Assembly (NCBI GenBank): GCA_022813625.1
Contig: JAKLMB010000046.1
Location: 1-64,000 of the forward strand
Length of the DNA stretch: 64,000 nt
Source: Aaosphaeria pasadenensis
Taxonomy: Eukaryota > Ascomycota > Dothideomycetes > Pleosporales
Direction of reading: 5' to 3'
Shown here piece after piece: positions 23,929 through 34,553 of the stretch. The position numbers were made by a program, and so were the translations under genes. The notes beneath the pieces are model-generated. The model was not told where the DNA came from and did not search any database. It worked only from the letters and a program-made list of their open reading frames with translations. How positions within the stretch are numbered: position 1 is the stretch's first letter; the number at the start of each line of letters is the position of its first letter.

Positions 23929-24575
23929 CGGGGGTGATGTAGTGTGCGGCGCGATGAAAACGGGAGGGTTTTTTTCTCGATAAACGGGTCGTTAAAGGTG
24001 TCGAGCGAGTCGCATGCTGGAGATTTCGATTTGACAACTTGTAGGGGATTTAGGGGTCCTGCAACAGAAGGATTTTGGTGGTTGCGGCGTTCTCTCATCT
24101 CATCTTTTGAGTTCCCGCCAATGCTCCACGATCCCTGTTCTGTGCACCGCCACACAGTGCACACATGGCAGGGGCTACCGACACGCAAGCCTCGTGGCCC
24201 TGAGAGCTAAACACGGAAGTACGGAGTCGTAGCTCTAATACAAGCCAGTCAATTGGTGACCAAATTCATGTCTTAACATTGAAAGTCGTGATATTCTTAT
24301 CTATCTCATTATGTTCTATCTGTTATGAATTACACCCTACAAATACAAAACAACAGTCCATGCGTATATAGTTGCCAAAAATAAAGTTCTGAACGCCTCG
24401 CTTTAGCCGCCAATGCCATAGAGCCAGCCCCTAACATATGTCCGAAAGAGGCAATGCATCACACTGGCTGACCAAAATATCTGGAATCCTCTTCACTCCG
24501 GCGAAGTGTCCTCTCTGGCCCCCAAATTCGTTGCCTCGCCTCTTCAACAGCTACCAAAGTTTGTACTCGTCATGA
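23929..24575. other. Intergenic region between AKR1 and the NmrA gene
   Basis: About 650 bp holding the AKR1 promoter and the 3' region of the NmrA-like gene. A degenerate TACGGAGTC lies at 24220-24228. I see no gene. Confidence 0.5.
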
Positions 24576-25466
24576 TCATCTGAATTGGCTCTCCGTCTTC
24601 AGCCAGGTGCCGAAATCGGTCAATTCAGGGTGGATGGACTTCAATTCAGCGATATCTGCCTTTGTCCCTTCTTTCTTAAGCCACTTGAACATGGCGTTGA
24701 CATCTTTGACAGCATGCAATATCATGTGGGCGACGACTGAGAACGTCTCAGGCATGTCTTTCCCGAGCGCGTGCTGAAAAACTTCGGTCGCTTGCTTATA
24801 AGTCAACTCCGCACCTGCTAGCGATATTGCTTGTCCGGCAAGCCTGTCCGAGTTCTTGAACATGTATGCGGCGAACCACCCGATGTCCTTGGTCGCAACA
24901 AGCTGCAGTGGTTTGTCTTCTGGCAGTGCTGATTTCCACATCGATGCAAGTGCTTTACCCATGAAGTCGTCCGTGAAGCCTTCCATGAATGCAGTTGGGC
25001 GGAGGATGCCATATCGCATGTTGGTCCCGTTGGTCTTCTGAATCAGATATTTCTCGATGTTGTATTTGGTCACCCAGTGCGATACCGTGGTGGGGGTTTC
25101 AGAAGACTTGTCGCCGCCACGGTCAACAGAGCTGTACACGAAGAATTGTACATTGTTGGCCAGCGCTTGGTCGATGATTGCCTTTCCCTGGAATTCCTCC
25201 TGAGACTTGTCGGGCCCTTGTACTTGCGCCTGAACGCTGTATACGCCCCAGATGGGAGTCTGGCATTGCTCGAATATGGCCGCTGCATTGGCCAGATCTC
25301 CTTGCAACAACTTGACGTTGGGATATGTTGTCGACAACTTTTGTGCAGCTGGCGATGTCGTACTCCTTGTCAAAGCGATGATATCGAACTCTGAACCCTG
25401 GAGGGCTTTGACAACAGCGCCACCCTGGCGGCCTGTGGCTCCGGTAACCAAGATAGTTTTGGGCAT
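24576..25466 (-). CDS. NmrA-like family NAD(P)-binding protein
   Basis: Intronless gene of 296 residues. The N-terminus has the dinucleotide-binding glycine motif ILVTGATGRQGGAVVKAL, as in NmrA and HSCARG, which are atypical short-chain dehydrogenases. The typical features VKLLQGDL, a YSSVDRGG segment in place of the SDR catalytic motif, and the ILRPTAFMEGF loop are all present. Such proteins bind NAD(P) without clear catalysis and often act as redox sensors, or as regulators of nitrogen-responsive transcription factors. This protein's target cannot be read from the sequence. The ATG at 25466 is the natural start because the glycine motif follows within four residues. The gene lies head-to-head with TIF35 across 1.1 kb. 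Confidence 0.88.
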   Translation of the reverse strand: MPKTILVTGATGRQGGAVVKALQGSEFDIIALTRSTTSPAAQKLSTTYPNVKLLQGDLANAAAIFEQCQTPIWGVYSVQAQVQGPDKSQEEFQGKAIIDQALANNVQFFVYSSVDRGGDKSSETPTTVSHWVTKYNIEKYLIQKTNGTNMRYGILRPTAFMEGFTDDFMGKALASMWKSALPEDKPLQLVATKDIGWFAAYMFKNSDRLAGQAISLAGAELTYKQATEVFQHALGKDMPETFSVVAHMILHAVKDVNAMFKWLKKEGTKADIAELKSIHPELTDFGTWLKTESQFR

Positions 25467-26565
25467 TTTTGAATAGAAGCCTGGATCTCGTCCTGTGTGC
25501 TCCGACTTTGGTGATGAGAGGGTAGTATGATTTCCGTGAAGAAAAACTTAGTGTACCTTTGAAGTGTAATTGCACAGAATGTGGTTTTGGGATATGATAG
25601 AAAGTGTGAGTAGATGATGAATGTTAAGACAGAGTGTGTAGCCTTGTATTGGTGGTTGGTAAACTCAGAAAGTATGATAGAATGAAAATGATGATGATGA
25701 TGATGTATAAACAGACTTGGGTACAACTCTATCTCTTATATTAATACCTGAGAGCTCCCACAGCCCCTCTAGCAAGATGTTGTCATGCATACTGGGAATT
25801 GGGTGCGGACGAAGCGGACGAAACTTTTGAGCATTGAGCGATATGTGCAATTACCAACAATTCCATCCTATGAAACGGAGGATATGGACAAATTCCATCG
25901 CCAGAACGAAGGAATATCGGTGTTGCTCGCACCTCCGAACGATGCGGAGGAGTTGATGTTTTGGGTAGCGGATAACGCGGTGGAGATGGCGGAGCAGGCG
26001 ATTAAATCCGACGTGGCCGAATGGCAGAGACGATGTCGTCCATAAGCGCATTCTCGAAGCCCAGTAAACTTGACATTCAAATCCCGTTGTATTTACTCGT
26101 ACCTAACCCCCTACTTTCAGCGGAAAAGTCACTGCTATAGGATATCAAACATCTAATTACCTATAAACAATAATGTCAATACCATGCTTCACACTTTGCT
26201 CGCCCCCAAGAAATCGAAGCCCATGGTAAGACACAGTCGATATTCGAGACTTTACTAGATATTTCTGTATCAATAAGCGATCATACTCTCTGACAAAGCA
26301 GTACAACAATTACAGCTATACCATATGACATAGACACAGGTCTTGGAGGAGGCAACATACTCGTACTCATATTTATCTGTAACGCACGGACCATCCGCCA
26401 AGAGTTCATAAAGGCGAACCCCACACAGCGCCACTTCGAAACTTTGAGAATCGCACAACTAGAACCCAAGCAATCGTCTCAACAACAACAAACGACCGCC
26501 TTCTCGAGGGAAACGATATCACCGCTCGTCTATATAGCCGTCACATTCACACAGAAGAAATCAAG
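25467..26565. other. Divergent intergenic region (NmrA-like / TIF35)
   Basis: About 1.1 kb between divergent starts. It includes a (ATG/ATC)n run around 25688-25706 and an 86-codon plus-strand open frame (25785-26045) with no family resemblance. Probably promoters and leaders only. Confidence 0.45.
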
Positions 26566-27521
26566 ATGTCAAGGGTGGCAGGGTGAGTCGCACCGACCCC
26601 GATTTCGCAACGCACATTTAACGAATAATGCAGGCGCACCGACTGGGCCGAAGAAGAGGACGAGGATTCCCTCCAGCTCCCCCAGCAAACAATCACCAAG
26701 AACAGGGATGGAACTGAGACCATAGTTTCCTGGTCCATCCGCGAGGATGGCAAGAAGGTCAAGACCACCCGCCGAATCAAGAAGACCACAATCAAAACCG
26801 TCGTGAACCCCCGCGTCGCAGAGAGGAAGCAGTGGGCCAAATTCGGACAGGAGAAGGGAAAACCCGCCGGACCTCAGACAGATACCACAAGTGTTGCGGA
26901 GAACATCGTTTTCAGACCCTCGGCCAACTGGAAGGCAACGACAGAAGATAAGAGCGAGGACGCGAAGAAGAAGGCCAGCTTGAAGGATGCAAAGATCAAG
27001 TGTCGTATCTGTTCCGGAGACCATTGGACCACCAAGTGTCCCTTCAAGGATACCATGGCACCAGAGGGTGTGGACTCAACACCTGCGGATCTGGGAATGG
27101 ATGCACCGGACCAGGCTGGCGCACTAGGTGGCGGTTCCTCCAGCTACGTACCTCCTCACATGCGAGGCGCACAAGGCGGCGGCGGTGGCGAGAGGATGGG
27201 TGGCAAATTCGAGCGCGACGATTTGGCTACTCTACGTGTCACCAACGTCTCTGATCAGACAGAGGAGCAGGATCTTCGGGAGATGTTCTCAAGATTCGGT
27301 CACGTCACAAGGGTCTTCTTGGCCAAGGACAGGGAGACTGGATTGGCAAAGGGTTTTGCCTTCGTCAGCTTTGCAGACCGTTCTGACGCAGCTACAGCGT
27401 GTGAAAAGATGGATGGCTGTAAGTGGATCATTTTCAAAACTGAGTACATCAAACTAATTTGTTCACAGACGGATTCCGGCATCTCATCTTGCGGGTCGAG
27501 TTCGCGAAGAAGTCTACGTAA
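26566..27521 (+). CDS. TIF35: Eukaryotic translation initiation factor 3 subunit G
   Basis: RNA-binding subunit of eIF3, involved in scanning and reinitiation in the cytosol. Exon 1 is only 17 nt (26566-26582). Exon 2 is 26634-27418 and exon 3 is 27469-27521, giving 284 residues, the usual size. The spliced N-terminus reads MSRVAGRTDWAEEEDED, typical of fungal eIF3g. A zinc-knuckle-like CRICSGDHWTTKCPF sits near residue 125. A C-terminal RRM has RNP2 LRVTNVS and RNP1 KGFAFVSF, completed by the last exon ending FRHLILRVEFAKKST. Without the last splice the frame runs on into unrelated sequence. The two introns are 50-51 nt. Confidence 0.95.
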
Positions 27522-27780
27522 TTTGCTGGCTTTGGATAGATCGAGTGCCTACATGTTAATGACCTTGCAATGGGTTTATGAGATACTTTCCCTGAGGGCT
27601 GCCTGGTGTTTTTGATCCCCAGGACGTCCAAGTGGACACAGGCGTCCACGAATTGTGACTTCTAAAATATATTGATTCCACGTACTCGTCTACTTTCAAG
27701 GCTTTGTGATCATGCAGTGATGCAAGCCCGCATTGTGTCCAATCTCAACCTCAGTCTTGAGCCCCTGCCTGTACGATAGC

Positions 27781-29238
27781 CTACCCCTCTGATCCCAAAT
27801 TCCACTGCACGCGACCATTGCGATGGTTGAGTAGCTGTGCCGCAGGCACAGGCCTAGGAGCAGCTATCAGATCACTGTTCGTCCTAGCTATGCCAGCTGA
27901 CATTGGAAGGGATGGCGAAGAGTAGGACTCGCTGTTCGTTCTAATTAGACCCGGAGTATTTTGCACAAGCTGCCAGTTGCTATTATGATGTGGGTCTGGC
28001 ATGTGCCTACGCGTGAATCCTGATCAGCATAGAACTGATAGTACTTCATAGTACATAAGTTCTTACTCCGGTTGTACACTGCTTCTCCGACTCGCAGGCA
28101 CACTCCCGGCCAAACTTGGCGTGGCGCCCCTAATGCTTCCAGCTATATTCGCCTGAAATGTCGCTGCATGCTGAGATTGAGGAGTCGCGGGCAACTAGCC
28201 ACTACTCGATATTCCTTCCGTATCGAGCATTCGTTGGAGGATATCCTCAGTGATGACTAGTAGATGCTCGAAAGCTGCAAGTCGCGAAGTTTCCTTGGCA
28301 GAAGAGCAGTGAATATAAGATCTACCTGTAGGATTGTGCTCAACGATCGCGACCCCAATTTTGCGGCTTGAGGTATGTGCGAAGCTTATGGTGTCGAGGT
28401 GTCGTGTCGCTCCGTAGATCGCGCGCGCGTTTGCTGAGGCGGATGTCAACACCGTTCTTTGTATGGACTGTAACAAGAGCTTGGGGTACGCGAAAAGGAG
28501 GCAGACTAACCTAGAACTCTTGCTCGAGTTGATTCCAAAGAATCCTCGTTGTCTCTGTCCTCCATGTGGTGCAATATCTGCGACGCCGTCCTCTCCAACT
28601 GCAGGGCCTCGTACGAATTCTTTCCGTGCTTCATGTCCTTTATAGTCTCCAGCATTCTGTGTCGGTTTTCTGGCTACTTCTAGTCCTGAGAGAGTACTGC
28701 GGCTGCGACTTTGTAGTTCCCACTGCTTCCGCCGTCGATCAAGTCCAGCTTGCCGCCTGTGATGGGACCTGTTGTGGATGTCCGGGTTCCAAGAACCTCG
28801 CCTGTGGCCCTTAAAGTGTGAGCCACCAAATCTGATGTTAGAAATAGCGGGATTTGTTGCCGAGCTAGCTTGAAGTTGATTTTCGGTCGCCAGATCGTTC
28901 AGGTAGGGGACAGGTCGTGGACGATTAGGATTAGAATTTGTAGCTGGGTTGAAGTAAGGGACTGGGCCTCCTGAGCAAGGTGAGCAAAGAAAGTTGAGCA
29001 CTTCAAAGCATGTTAGTACGTGCTTGACCGGTAATGTAGATCTCGAAACTGACTGCAATTTGTATGGACCCAACAACGTTATAGGATGATTGAGATATGC
29101 CAGCGCCCGGAAGTTGAAGATAAGTTGGGATAGGTAGATGAGTTGATATGATTCTAGCCTGTGTTCACTATATACTTGTCCATTAGTCGGGTACCTGTCA
29201 AGGAAGGTGTAAGGGCAGCACTTGGTTCACTTCGCTCG
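27781..29238 (-). pseudogene. Unresolved or broken hypothetical gene
   Basis: I do not recognise this. On the minus strand one frame is open for about 347 codons from just after TGA near 29236 down to TAG at 28195-28197, but it contains no ATG near its start. It includes segments such as HRLESYQLIYLSQLIFNF and AAFEHLLVITEDILQRML. Immediately beyond the TAG the same frame continues open for 43 codons to a good splice donor (GTAAGA, 28068 downward). That joins, at an acceptor near 28010, an exon that starts HMPDPHHNSNWQ and stops at 27781-27783. A perfect TACTAAC branch sequence at about 29011-29017 suggests another intron, which would shift the frame. A second frame also looks coding in patches but carries TGA and two TAG codons. 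The gene could be decayed, or it could be a multi-intron gene I cannot resolve. Confidence 0.35.
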
Positions 29239-30071
29239 GTCCGTTCGGGCAATCACTGATCGATCTATCAGATACTTGCAGAGAAATGTTCTTGTCCAAA
29301 TAAATAATGCTTATCTGGGCTCACTTAAAGCAGGTGGTGATGGGAACGTAGCTGTAATTTTCAATCAAGCCCTATCATGTCTCCGAGGATATCCGAGGTG
29401 GTGAAGAGAGCCACGCAAGTGCATGAATCTGAGATCAAGTCAAGGAGAATGTTACTATGTGATTCCATATAAGACGTCCATATTCAATCATATTTCCTAC
29501 CAATATAGATGGTGAGGAACCTGTTGCACAGTGTTCGCAGCGCAATACGAGCAGCAAGTGCATGCCCAAACCTTCATCTGTGCTTGCTACAATCTGCAAT
29601 CAGAAGTTAAGCATTATTGTCTGTAGGAAATGTTTACCGTCATGAAGGTGCACTTAAGTAAATTCCAGGTAGTGAATGAATCTCTCTATTAGCAATTGAA
29701 TTTCTCTTCAACATAGTCGTTGTCGAAAGTTAGCCATAGTCATAATGATCAATTCTGATTGGAATTACCCGAGACAAATGATACAAGAAAAATTGGTATA
29801 TTATTGTGGCACAACCAGGTGATGATGCCTGGAGCACGAGCACAAGCTGAGTGATGTAGTCAGATCCCTGGCGCTAGTCCAAAGTTGTTTAATATAGACT
29901 CTGGTGCTCGAATGACGTGAAGCGGATCGGGGTGATCACCCTCTGGTTGTCACGAGCTCTCCCAAGCTTCCTGCGCCTCCCGGTTATCTCCCGGACCCCT
30001 CATTACATTAAAACCACCACAGGACCGTAACAGGATGAAAGTAAAGAAACCTCCATGAAAGATCCACGACC
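29239..30071. other. Intergenic region, no gene seen
   Basis: About 830 bp, relatively AT-rich, with no open frame resembling a protein family. An upstream exon of the unresolved minus-strand gene could lie here, but I found no convincing ATG-to-donor exon. Confidence 0.4.
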
Positions 30072-30608
30072 ATGTCGCCGCCCCAAGATCTACCTGGAGG
30101 CGATGCAGAGCACCACGAGAGTCCAGACACTGTCCCCATCATTACAATTCAGTCCGCGGACCCAGCTTCTGATAGCCACAATGAGGAACGAGGCCGTTTG
30201 AAACGACGGCGTATGTCTTCTCATTCTCCACCACGCGCGCCGTCCCCTTCTCGTGGCCACGAACGAGAGAGTGGCTCGCGGCATCGACACCATTATCGCA
30301 AGCACCGCAAACAATCATCCTCGGCCTCCTTATCCCCACAGCCATCGCCCGCGCGGAAACCTCGTCGACGTAGCGATGCGGAGCCGGACCATACCCTGCG
30401 AGGCCGGGCTCGCAATCGAAGTAAGAGTGGTTCTGACTCTCCACTGTTCGAGGAAAGCGAGAAAGAGCTAGAGAAAGCGAACAGGAAACGAAGTCCTCCT
30501 CCTAGTCGGCACCAAAGTGGGAATTCTGTTGGTACTAGGCGGCAAAGAAGCCTACCGAACCAATATAGGGAAGAGCATAACGCGAAGGCCAAATTACTGC
30601 AAACATGA
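30072..30608 (+). CDS. Hypothetical Arg/Ser-rich disordered protein
   Basis: Single-exon frame of 178 residues starting at ATG 30072. The composition is dominated by Arg, Ser, Pro, His and Glu, with dipeptides typical of SR-like nuclear proteins (SPSRGHERE, RKPRRRSD, RNRSKSGSD, NRKRSPPPSRH). Basic clusters such as LKRRRMSS could act as nuclear localisation signals. I see no folded domain. It may be an RNA-processing accessory protein or a rapidly evolving orphan; I assign no function. The unbroken frame and consistent bias argue that it is a real gene. Its 3' end faces the CHIP gene across about 360 bp. Confidence 0.55.
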   Translation: MSPPQDLPGGDAEHHESPDTVPIITIQSADPASDSHNEERGRLKRRRMSSHSPPRAPSPSRGHERESGSRHRHHYRKHRKQSSSASLSPQPSPARKPRRRSDAEPDHTLRGRARNRSKSGSDSPLFEESEKELEKANRKRSPPPSRHQSGNSVGTRRQRSLPNQYREEHNAKAKLLQT

Positions 30609-30966
30609 CATAGTCGTGGTCTTGAAGTAGCCTTTATGATTACAGAATCTGGTCGCTATCGCGGAATGGAAATATGAAAAGAGAGGTTCTGGAGACTTGC
30701 CCACTATGTACATTAATTCGTCTCCGTGGGAAAGGGATTGACTAATTCGGAAGGGTATATAGATGTGTGCCAGCCGGCCGGACTGGATGTCCTTTCATGT
30801 CGTGGTTCATCTTCAAGTACATGAGAGATGAGCCCACCGCGTGTCGCTGTCGACCTCTCCATCTACGCTAGTATGGGTCAGCGGTTGTTCACAAGGTCGT
30901 AATAACCTCTTATTCCACTCCACTTGTGTGGTTACCCACAAACGTACCTCGCGGCATAGCGCACGC
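30609..30966. other. Convergent intergenic region
   Basis: About 360 bp between the RS-rich gene and the 3' end of the CHIP-type gene. I see nothing beyond probable 3' UTRs. Confidence 0.45.
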
Positions 30967-31924
30967 TTACCAATCATATACCCAACCACTGTTACGCTCC
31001 ATGAACTCTGTGCAAGCTTCCCTGAGGGCCATGTTGGGTCTTAGGTCCCCTATTGTGAGCGTTTCGCGTGTCAGTGGATCTGTAGGGCTTCTCTTCAAGT
31101 GCTCGATCAACGTTGCCCTTTCGTAGCTTCGCCCGTTTCGTGTCACCACGGGATCGTGCATGATTTCAAATGTGATACCGTCGACGAGGTAATCGGGCAC
31201 CTCTCTGAGTTTTAAGTTTTCAGGATCTGATAGCGCAAAAGCTGTTCGCAGGTCGTTGATCTTGTCGTCGTATTCTTTCTTTCTGTCGGCTTTCTCCTCT
31301 TGGCCCTCAATCGTTCCCACCGACCCTGAGGCTATTCTGTCTTCGATCTCGTGGACATCTTTCTTGTAGTCCTCTTCAAGCTTGGCTTCTAACTCGGAGA
31401 GTAAATCTGCACGGCGGCGTATCCGGTCTCTTTCTCTGATTTCCCATTTGGCCTTCTTGGCCTTCAGAACGAGTGCTGATATGGTGGCTGCGTTGGAGGT
31501 CTGCTGAGAAGAATTGGTGCACAGTTCATATGCCATGAGAGCCGAGGATAAGGCTTCATTAGGGTGATTGATGGCAAGCTGGGCCTGGGCTATTTCACGA
31601 GTGTTAGTGCTGTACATAGAAACACTGAAATCGATCTGCATGGCAGTGCAAAGATTACAGTGCATCAAGCTCACCTAGGTAGAAGAAGGCCTTCATATTC
31701 TCTTTCATGAGCTCTATGCTTCTTATGCAGTCATCGATGACGCCTTCCCACTTTTCCAACTTTAGCCTGGCATTCGCACGATTCGTAAAGAGCAGTGGGT
31801 TCTTGGAGTTCTTCTGTATGGCCTGAGAATAGAACGTCTCAGCTGTGTCATAATCTCCGTCCTTGAAGTGAGCATTTCCCTGGTTCTTCAGCTGCTCCGC
31901 TGCGTACTCGTTCCCTGGTGGCAT
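30967..31924 (-). CDS. TPR/U-box E3 ubiquitin ligase, CHIP (STUB1)-like
   Basis: Co-chaperone ubiquitin ligase that binds Hsp70/Hsp90 tails and ubiquitinates clients in the cytosol. Exons 31924-31675 and 31589-30967 join to 290 residues, close to animal CHIP. Three TPR units fill residues 10-115 (AAEQLKNQGNAHFKDGDYDTA; LLFTNRANARLKLEKWEGVI; LAQAQLAINHPNEALSSALM, spliced across the 85-nt intron). A charged coiled-coil follows (residues 130-210). The C-terminal U-box starts PDYLVDGITFEIMHDPVVT and includes YERATLIEHL and DPLTRETL. The start was set at ATG 31924; the frame extends upstream but without another ATG. Confidence 0.93.
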
Positions 31925-32849
31925 AATGGCTGATAGCTGCTGGAGTTTCAATTGAAGAAGTTATTGAGCGTGCAGCAACTGTAAGACTGTTACGATCACT
32001 ACGCGGCAGAGGATAACGAGGGGCGAACGCCGCGCGAGGTGGGGCGAGCACGTCTCTCCGTACTCAAAGACTCTTTGCCCCTTGCGCACTTGTGAATGTT
32101 CAGCGGGTTGAGTAATTCCTTTAAGCTTCAGGAATAATACAAAGATAACCACGTGGATCAAATTCGAGCCTTTTCCTTTCTCGTTGGTGTAAATGAATGG
32201 ACCCTGGAGTGAGATGTAGATACGGACATGTAGGGTACTTTAGTATGCAAGGGAGCAACGGGATCGTGCGAAGCTTCTGGAACACGGCCCACCAGTACGA
32301 AGCGTGGAAGCTTACAAAACAGCGCGGCTGACGGCACGGAAGGCGGGATGCAGTGCTCTTGAGATGTTGCACATTCTACAGTTGGTCACATGCGTTCTTA
32401 TGTTTATAAAGTAGTTACATAACGTAGGTACTCATACACGAGATTCCAACTTAGCTTGGTACCTAGGTACTCATGGAATATCTGCAGGCGGTAAAGAGCA
32501 TGATGCCAAATAGGAATACTTCACGTCGCACGGGTAGCGGTTTGAGCAACCTTTGTGACTTGTTTGCATCTTCCTTGACGTAAAGAAGAATTATGGAAGC
32601 CTGGATGTATGTGTGAACAAAACACGCAGGGCATTCAACTATCAGCGATAGCATACACATTTGACAGGATTATGATAGGCGGAGATTGTACGGAGATCAA
32701 CGGGGAGATCCCTCGGATCTTAGTCTTGGATGTATCCACAAACTCTATTCGAACGAACGTCGAGACGTTTGTTGTCGATCCAAGGCCCGCATAAACACAA
32801 ATTGCACCCATTGTAGCCCTCGAACGGGGTGCGGACAGCATTCGCTACA
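31925..32849. promoter_or_regulatory. Divergent intergenic region (CHIP-like / DHODH)
   Basis: About 925 bp between divergent starts. It contains the palindromic TACCTAGGTA at 32460-32469 and a degenerate TCCGTACTC near 32055. I see no gene; an ORF at 32609-32794 has no family resemblance. Confidence 0.4.
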
Positions 32850-34553
32850 ATGACCACGGCCGCTTCGATGCGTGCCATCCGCCTCCGGCCCTCAATTGCA
32901 CGTCCCAGCTCCCTTCCAAACTCCATCCGCATCTCCTCACGATACGCCTCAACAGCTTCAGAGACAGCGACGAACGCACGCTCCACGGCGACCCGGACGA
33001 AGAACCTCATATATGGAACTCTGATCACATTCGGCCTGTCGTTCGGCTACCTCTACGTAACCGATACCCGCGCCAGCGTCCACCAATGGCTCGTCGTACC
33101 TGCGTTACGCCAGATCTATCCTGATGGCGAGGAAGCCCACCACGCCGGCTCAGCAATCCTGAAGGCACTGCACAGCTTCGGTTTGAACCCAAGAGAGCGA
33201 GGCAACCCAGACGCCCAAGGCGATCTTTCCGTGGAGATCTTCGGCCACGTACTCAGCAACCCCATTGGAACCTCCGCAGGCATCGACAAGGGCGCCGAAG
33301 TGCCCACGCCATTGCTCGACCTCGGTGCCGGCATCGTCGAAGTCGGAGGCGTCACACCTTTACCCCAGCCCGGAAACCCCAAGCCGCGAGTGTTCCGACT
33401 CCCCTCGCAGAATGCGCTCATCAACAGGTACGGATTCAACTCCGAGGGCGCGGAGACGGTGGCGATGAGGCTGCGACACCGGGTCCGCGAGTTCGCATAC
33501 CACATGGGACTGGGCATCGACGAGGAGGCGGAGCGAAAGGTCTTGAACGGAGACGCGGGCGTGCCTCCAGGATCTCTGACGCCAGGCCGTTTGATGGCCG
33601 TCCAGATCACGAAGAACAAGGACACGCCTGAGGGCGACATCGAGGCCGTGAAGCGGGACTACTCGTTCTGCGTCCAGCACCTCGGCAAATACGCAGACAT
33701 CATCGTGGTCAACGTCTCCAGCCCCAACACCCCCGGCCTCCGCTCCCTCCAGAACGTCGAGCCGTTGACCCACCTCCTGACCAGTGTCGTCAAGGCCGTC
33801 AAGCAGGTCGACCGCAAGGTCAAGCCCGCCATCATGGTCAAGGTGAGCCCGGACGAGGACTCGGAAGAGCAGATCACCGGCATCTGCGAGGCCGTCTGGG
33901 ACTCCGGCGTCGACGGCGTCATCGTCGGCAATACCACCAAGAAGCGACCCGACCCGCTGCCAAAGGGCTACGCTCTCCCAGCCAAAGAAGCCCAAATTCT
34001 CCTCGAACAGGGCGGCTACTCCGGACCCCAGATGTTCGAGCGCACCCTCGCGCTCGTCAAGAAGTACCGCAAGACCCTCGACGACGGCCCGCGTCAAGCA
34101 CCACCACCACCACCACCCTCCTCTCCCCCTCAGACAGAAGAAAACCCCTCACCCACCACCACCACCACCACCACCACCGTCGCAGAAGCCCTCGACTCCG
34201 CCAAATCCACCGCCAAAGACATCACCTCCTCCCTCTCCACCACCTCCACTCCCTCACCCTCCGAATCAACACCACCCCCAACCCCAACCAACGTAGACGA
34301 CCTCGCCCCCTCCGCACCCACCCTCTCCCTCCCCCCACCCACATCATCACCGGCGCCCGCCCCAAACAACCCCCGAAAAGTCCTCTTCGCCACCGGCGGC
34401 ATAACGAACGGCCGCCAGGCGCGCGAGATACTGGATTCCGGCGCCAGCGTCGCGATGGTGTACACGGCGCTCATCTACGGCGGCGTGGGCACGATTAGCA
34501 GGATCAAGCGGGAGATGAGGGATGATGCCGCTGCGACGGGAGGGAAGAAATAA
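32850..34553 (+). CDS. Dihydroorotate dehydrogenase (quinone), mitochondrial
   Basis: Class 2 DHODH, the FMN enzyme of the mitochondrial inner membrane that oxidises dihydroorotate to orotate in pyrimidine synthesis and passes electrons to ubiquinone. Single exon, 567 residues from ATG 32850. The N-terminus is Arg/Ser/Ala-rich with no early acidic residues (presequence), followed by a membrane helix (LIYGTLITFGLSFGYLYV). Core motifs are NPIGTSAGIDKGAEVP, GGVTPLPQPGNPKPRVFRLP, NRYGFNSEG, VVNVSSPNTPGLRSLQ with the catalytic serine of class 2, VKVSPD, IVGNTT and FATGGITNGRQA. An insert of about 95 residues, rich in Pro, Thr and Ser (roughly residues 413-508), interrupts the fold before the FMN phosphate-binding strand. 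The frame extends seven codons upstream from a GTG; the ATG is preferred. Confidence 0.94.
   Translation: MTTAASMRAIRLRPSIARPSSLPNSIRISSRYASTASETATNARSTATRTKNLIYGTLITFGLSFGYLYVTDTRASVHQWLVVPALRQIYPDGEEAHHAGSAILKALHSFGLNPRERGNPDAQGDLSVEIFGHVLSNPIGTSAGIDKGAEVPTPLLDLGAGIVEVGGVTPLPQPGNPKPRVFRLPSQNALINRYGFNSEGAETVAMRLRHRVREFAYHMGLGIDEEAERKVLNGDAGVPPGSLTPGRLMAVQITKNKDTPEGDIEAVKRDYSFCVQHLGKYADIIVVNVSSPNTPGLRSLQNVEPLTHLLTSVVKAVKQVDRKVKPAIMVKVSPDEDSEEQITGICEAVWDSGVDGVIVGNTTKKRPDPLPKGYALPAKEAQILLEQGGYSGPQMFERTLALVKKYRKTLDDGPRQAPPPPPPSSPPQTEENPSPTTTTTTTTVAEALDSAKSTAKDITSSLSTTSTPSPSESTPPPTPTNVDDLAPSAPTLSLPPPTSSPAPAPNNPRKVLFATGGITNGRQAREILDSGASVAMVYTALIYGGVGTISRIKREMRDDAAATGGKK
34153..34178 (+). repeat. 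(CCA/ACC)n triplet tract in DHODH
   Basis: A trinucleotide run encoding eight consecutive threonines inside the low-complexity insert of DHODH. Such tracts commonly vary in length between strains. Confidence 0.75.

Noticed and set aside
25785..26045. 86-codon plus-strand frame starting with ATG between the NmrA-like gene and TIF35
   Set aside because: No family resemblance, short, and located in a divergent promoter region; could be a uORF or chance.
6040..28197. Idea of TAG recoding or stop readthrough, because two frames continue past TAG (6040 and 28195)
   Set aside because: TAG is the normal stop of MepB, the transcription factor and YIP4 here, so general recoding is excluded; intron or gene decay explain the cases better.
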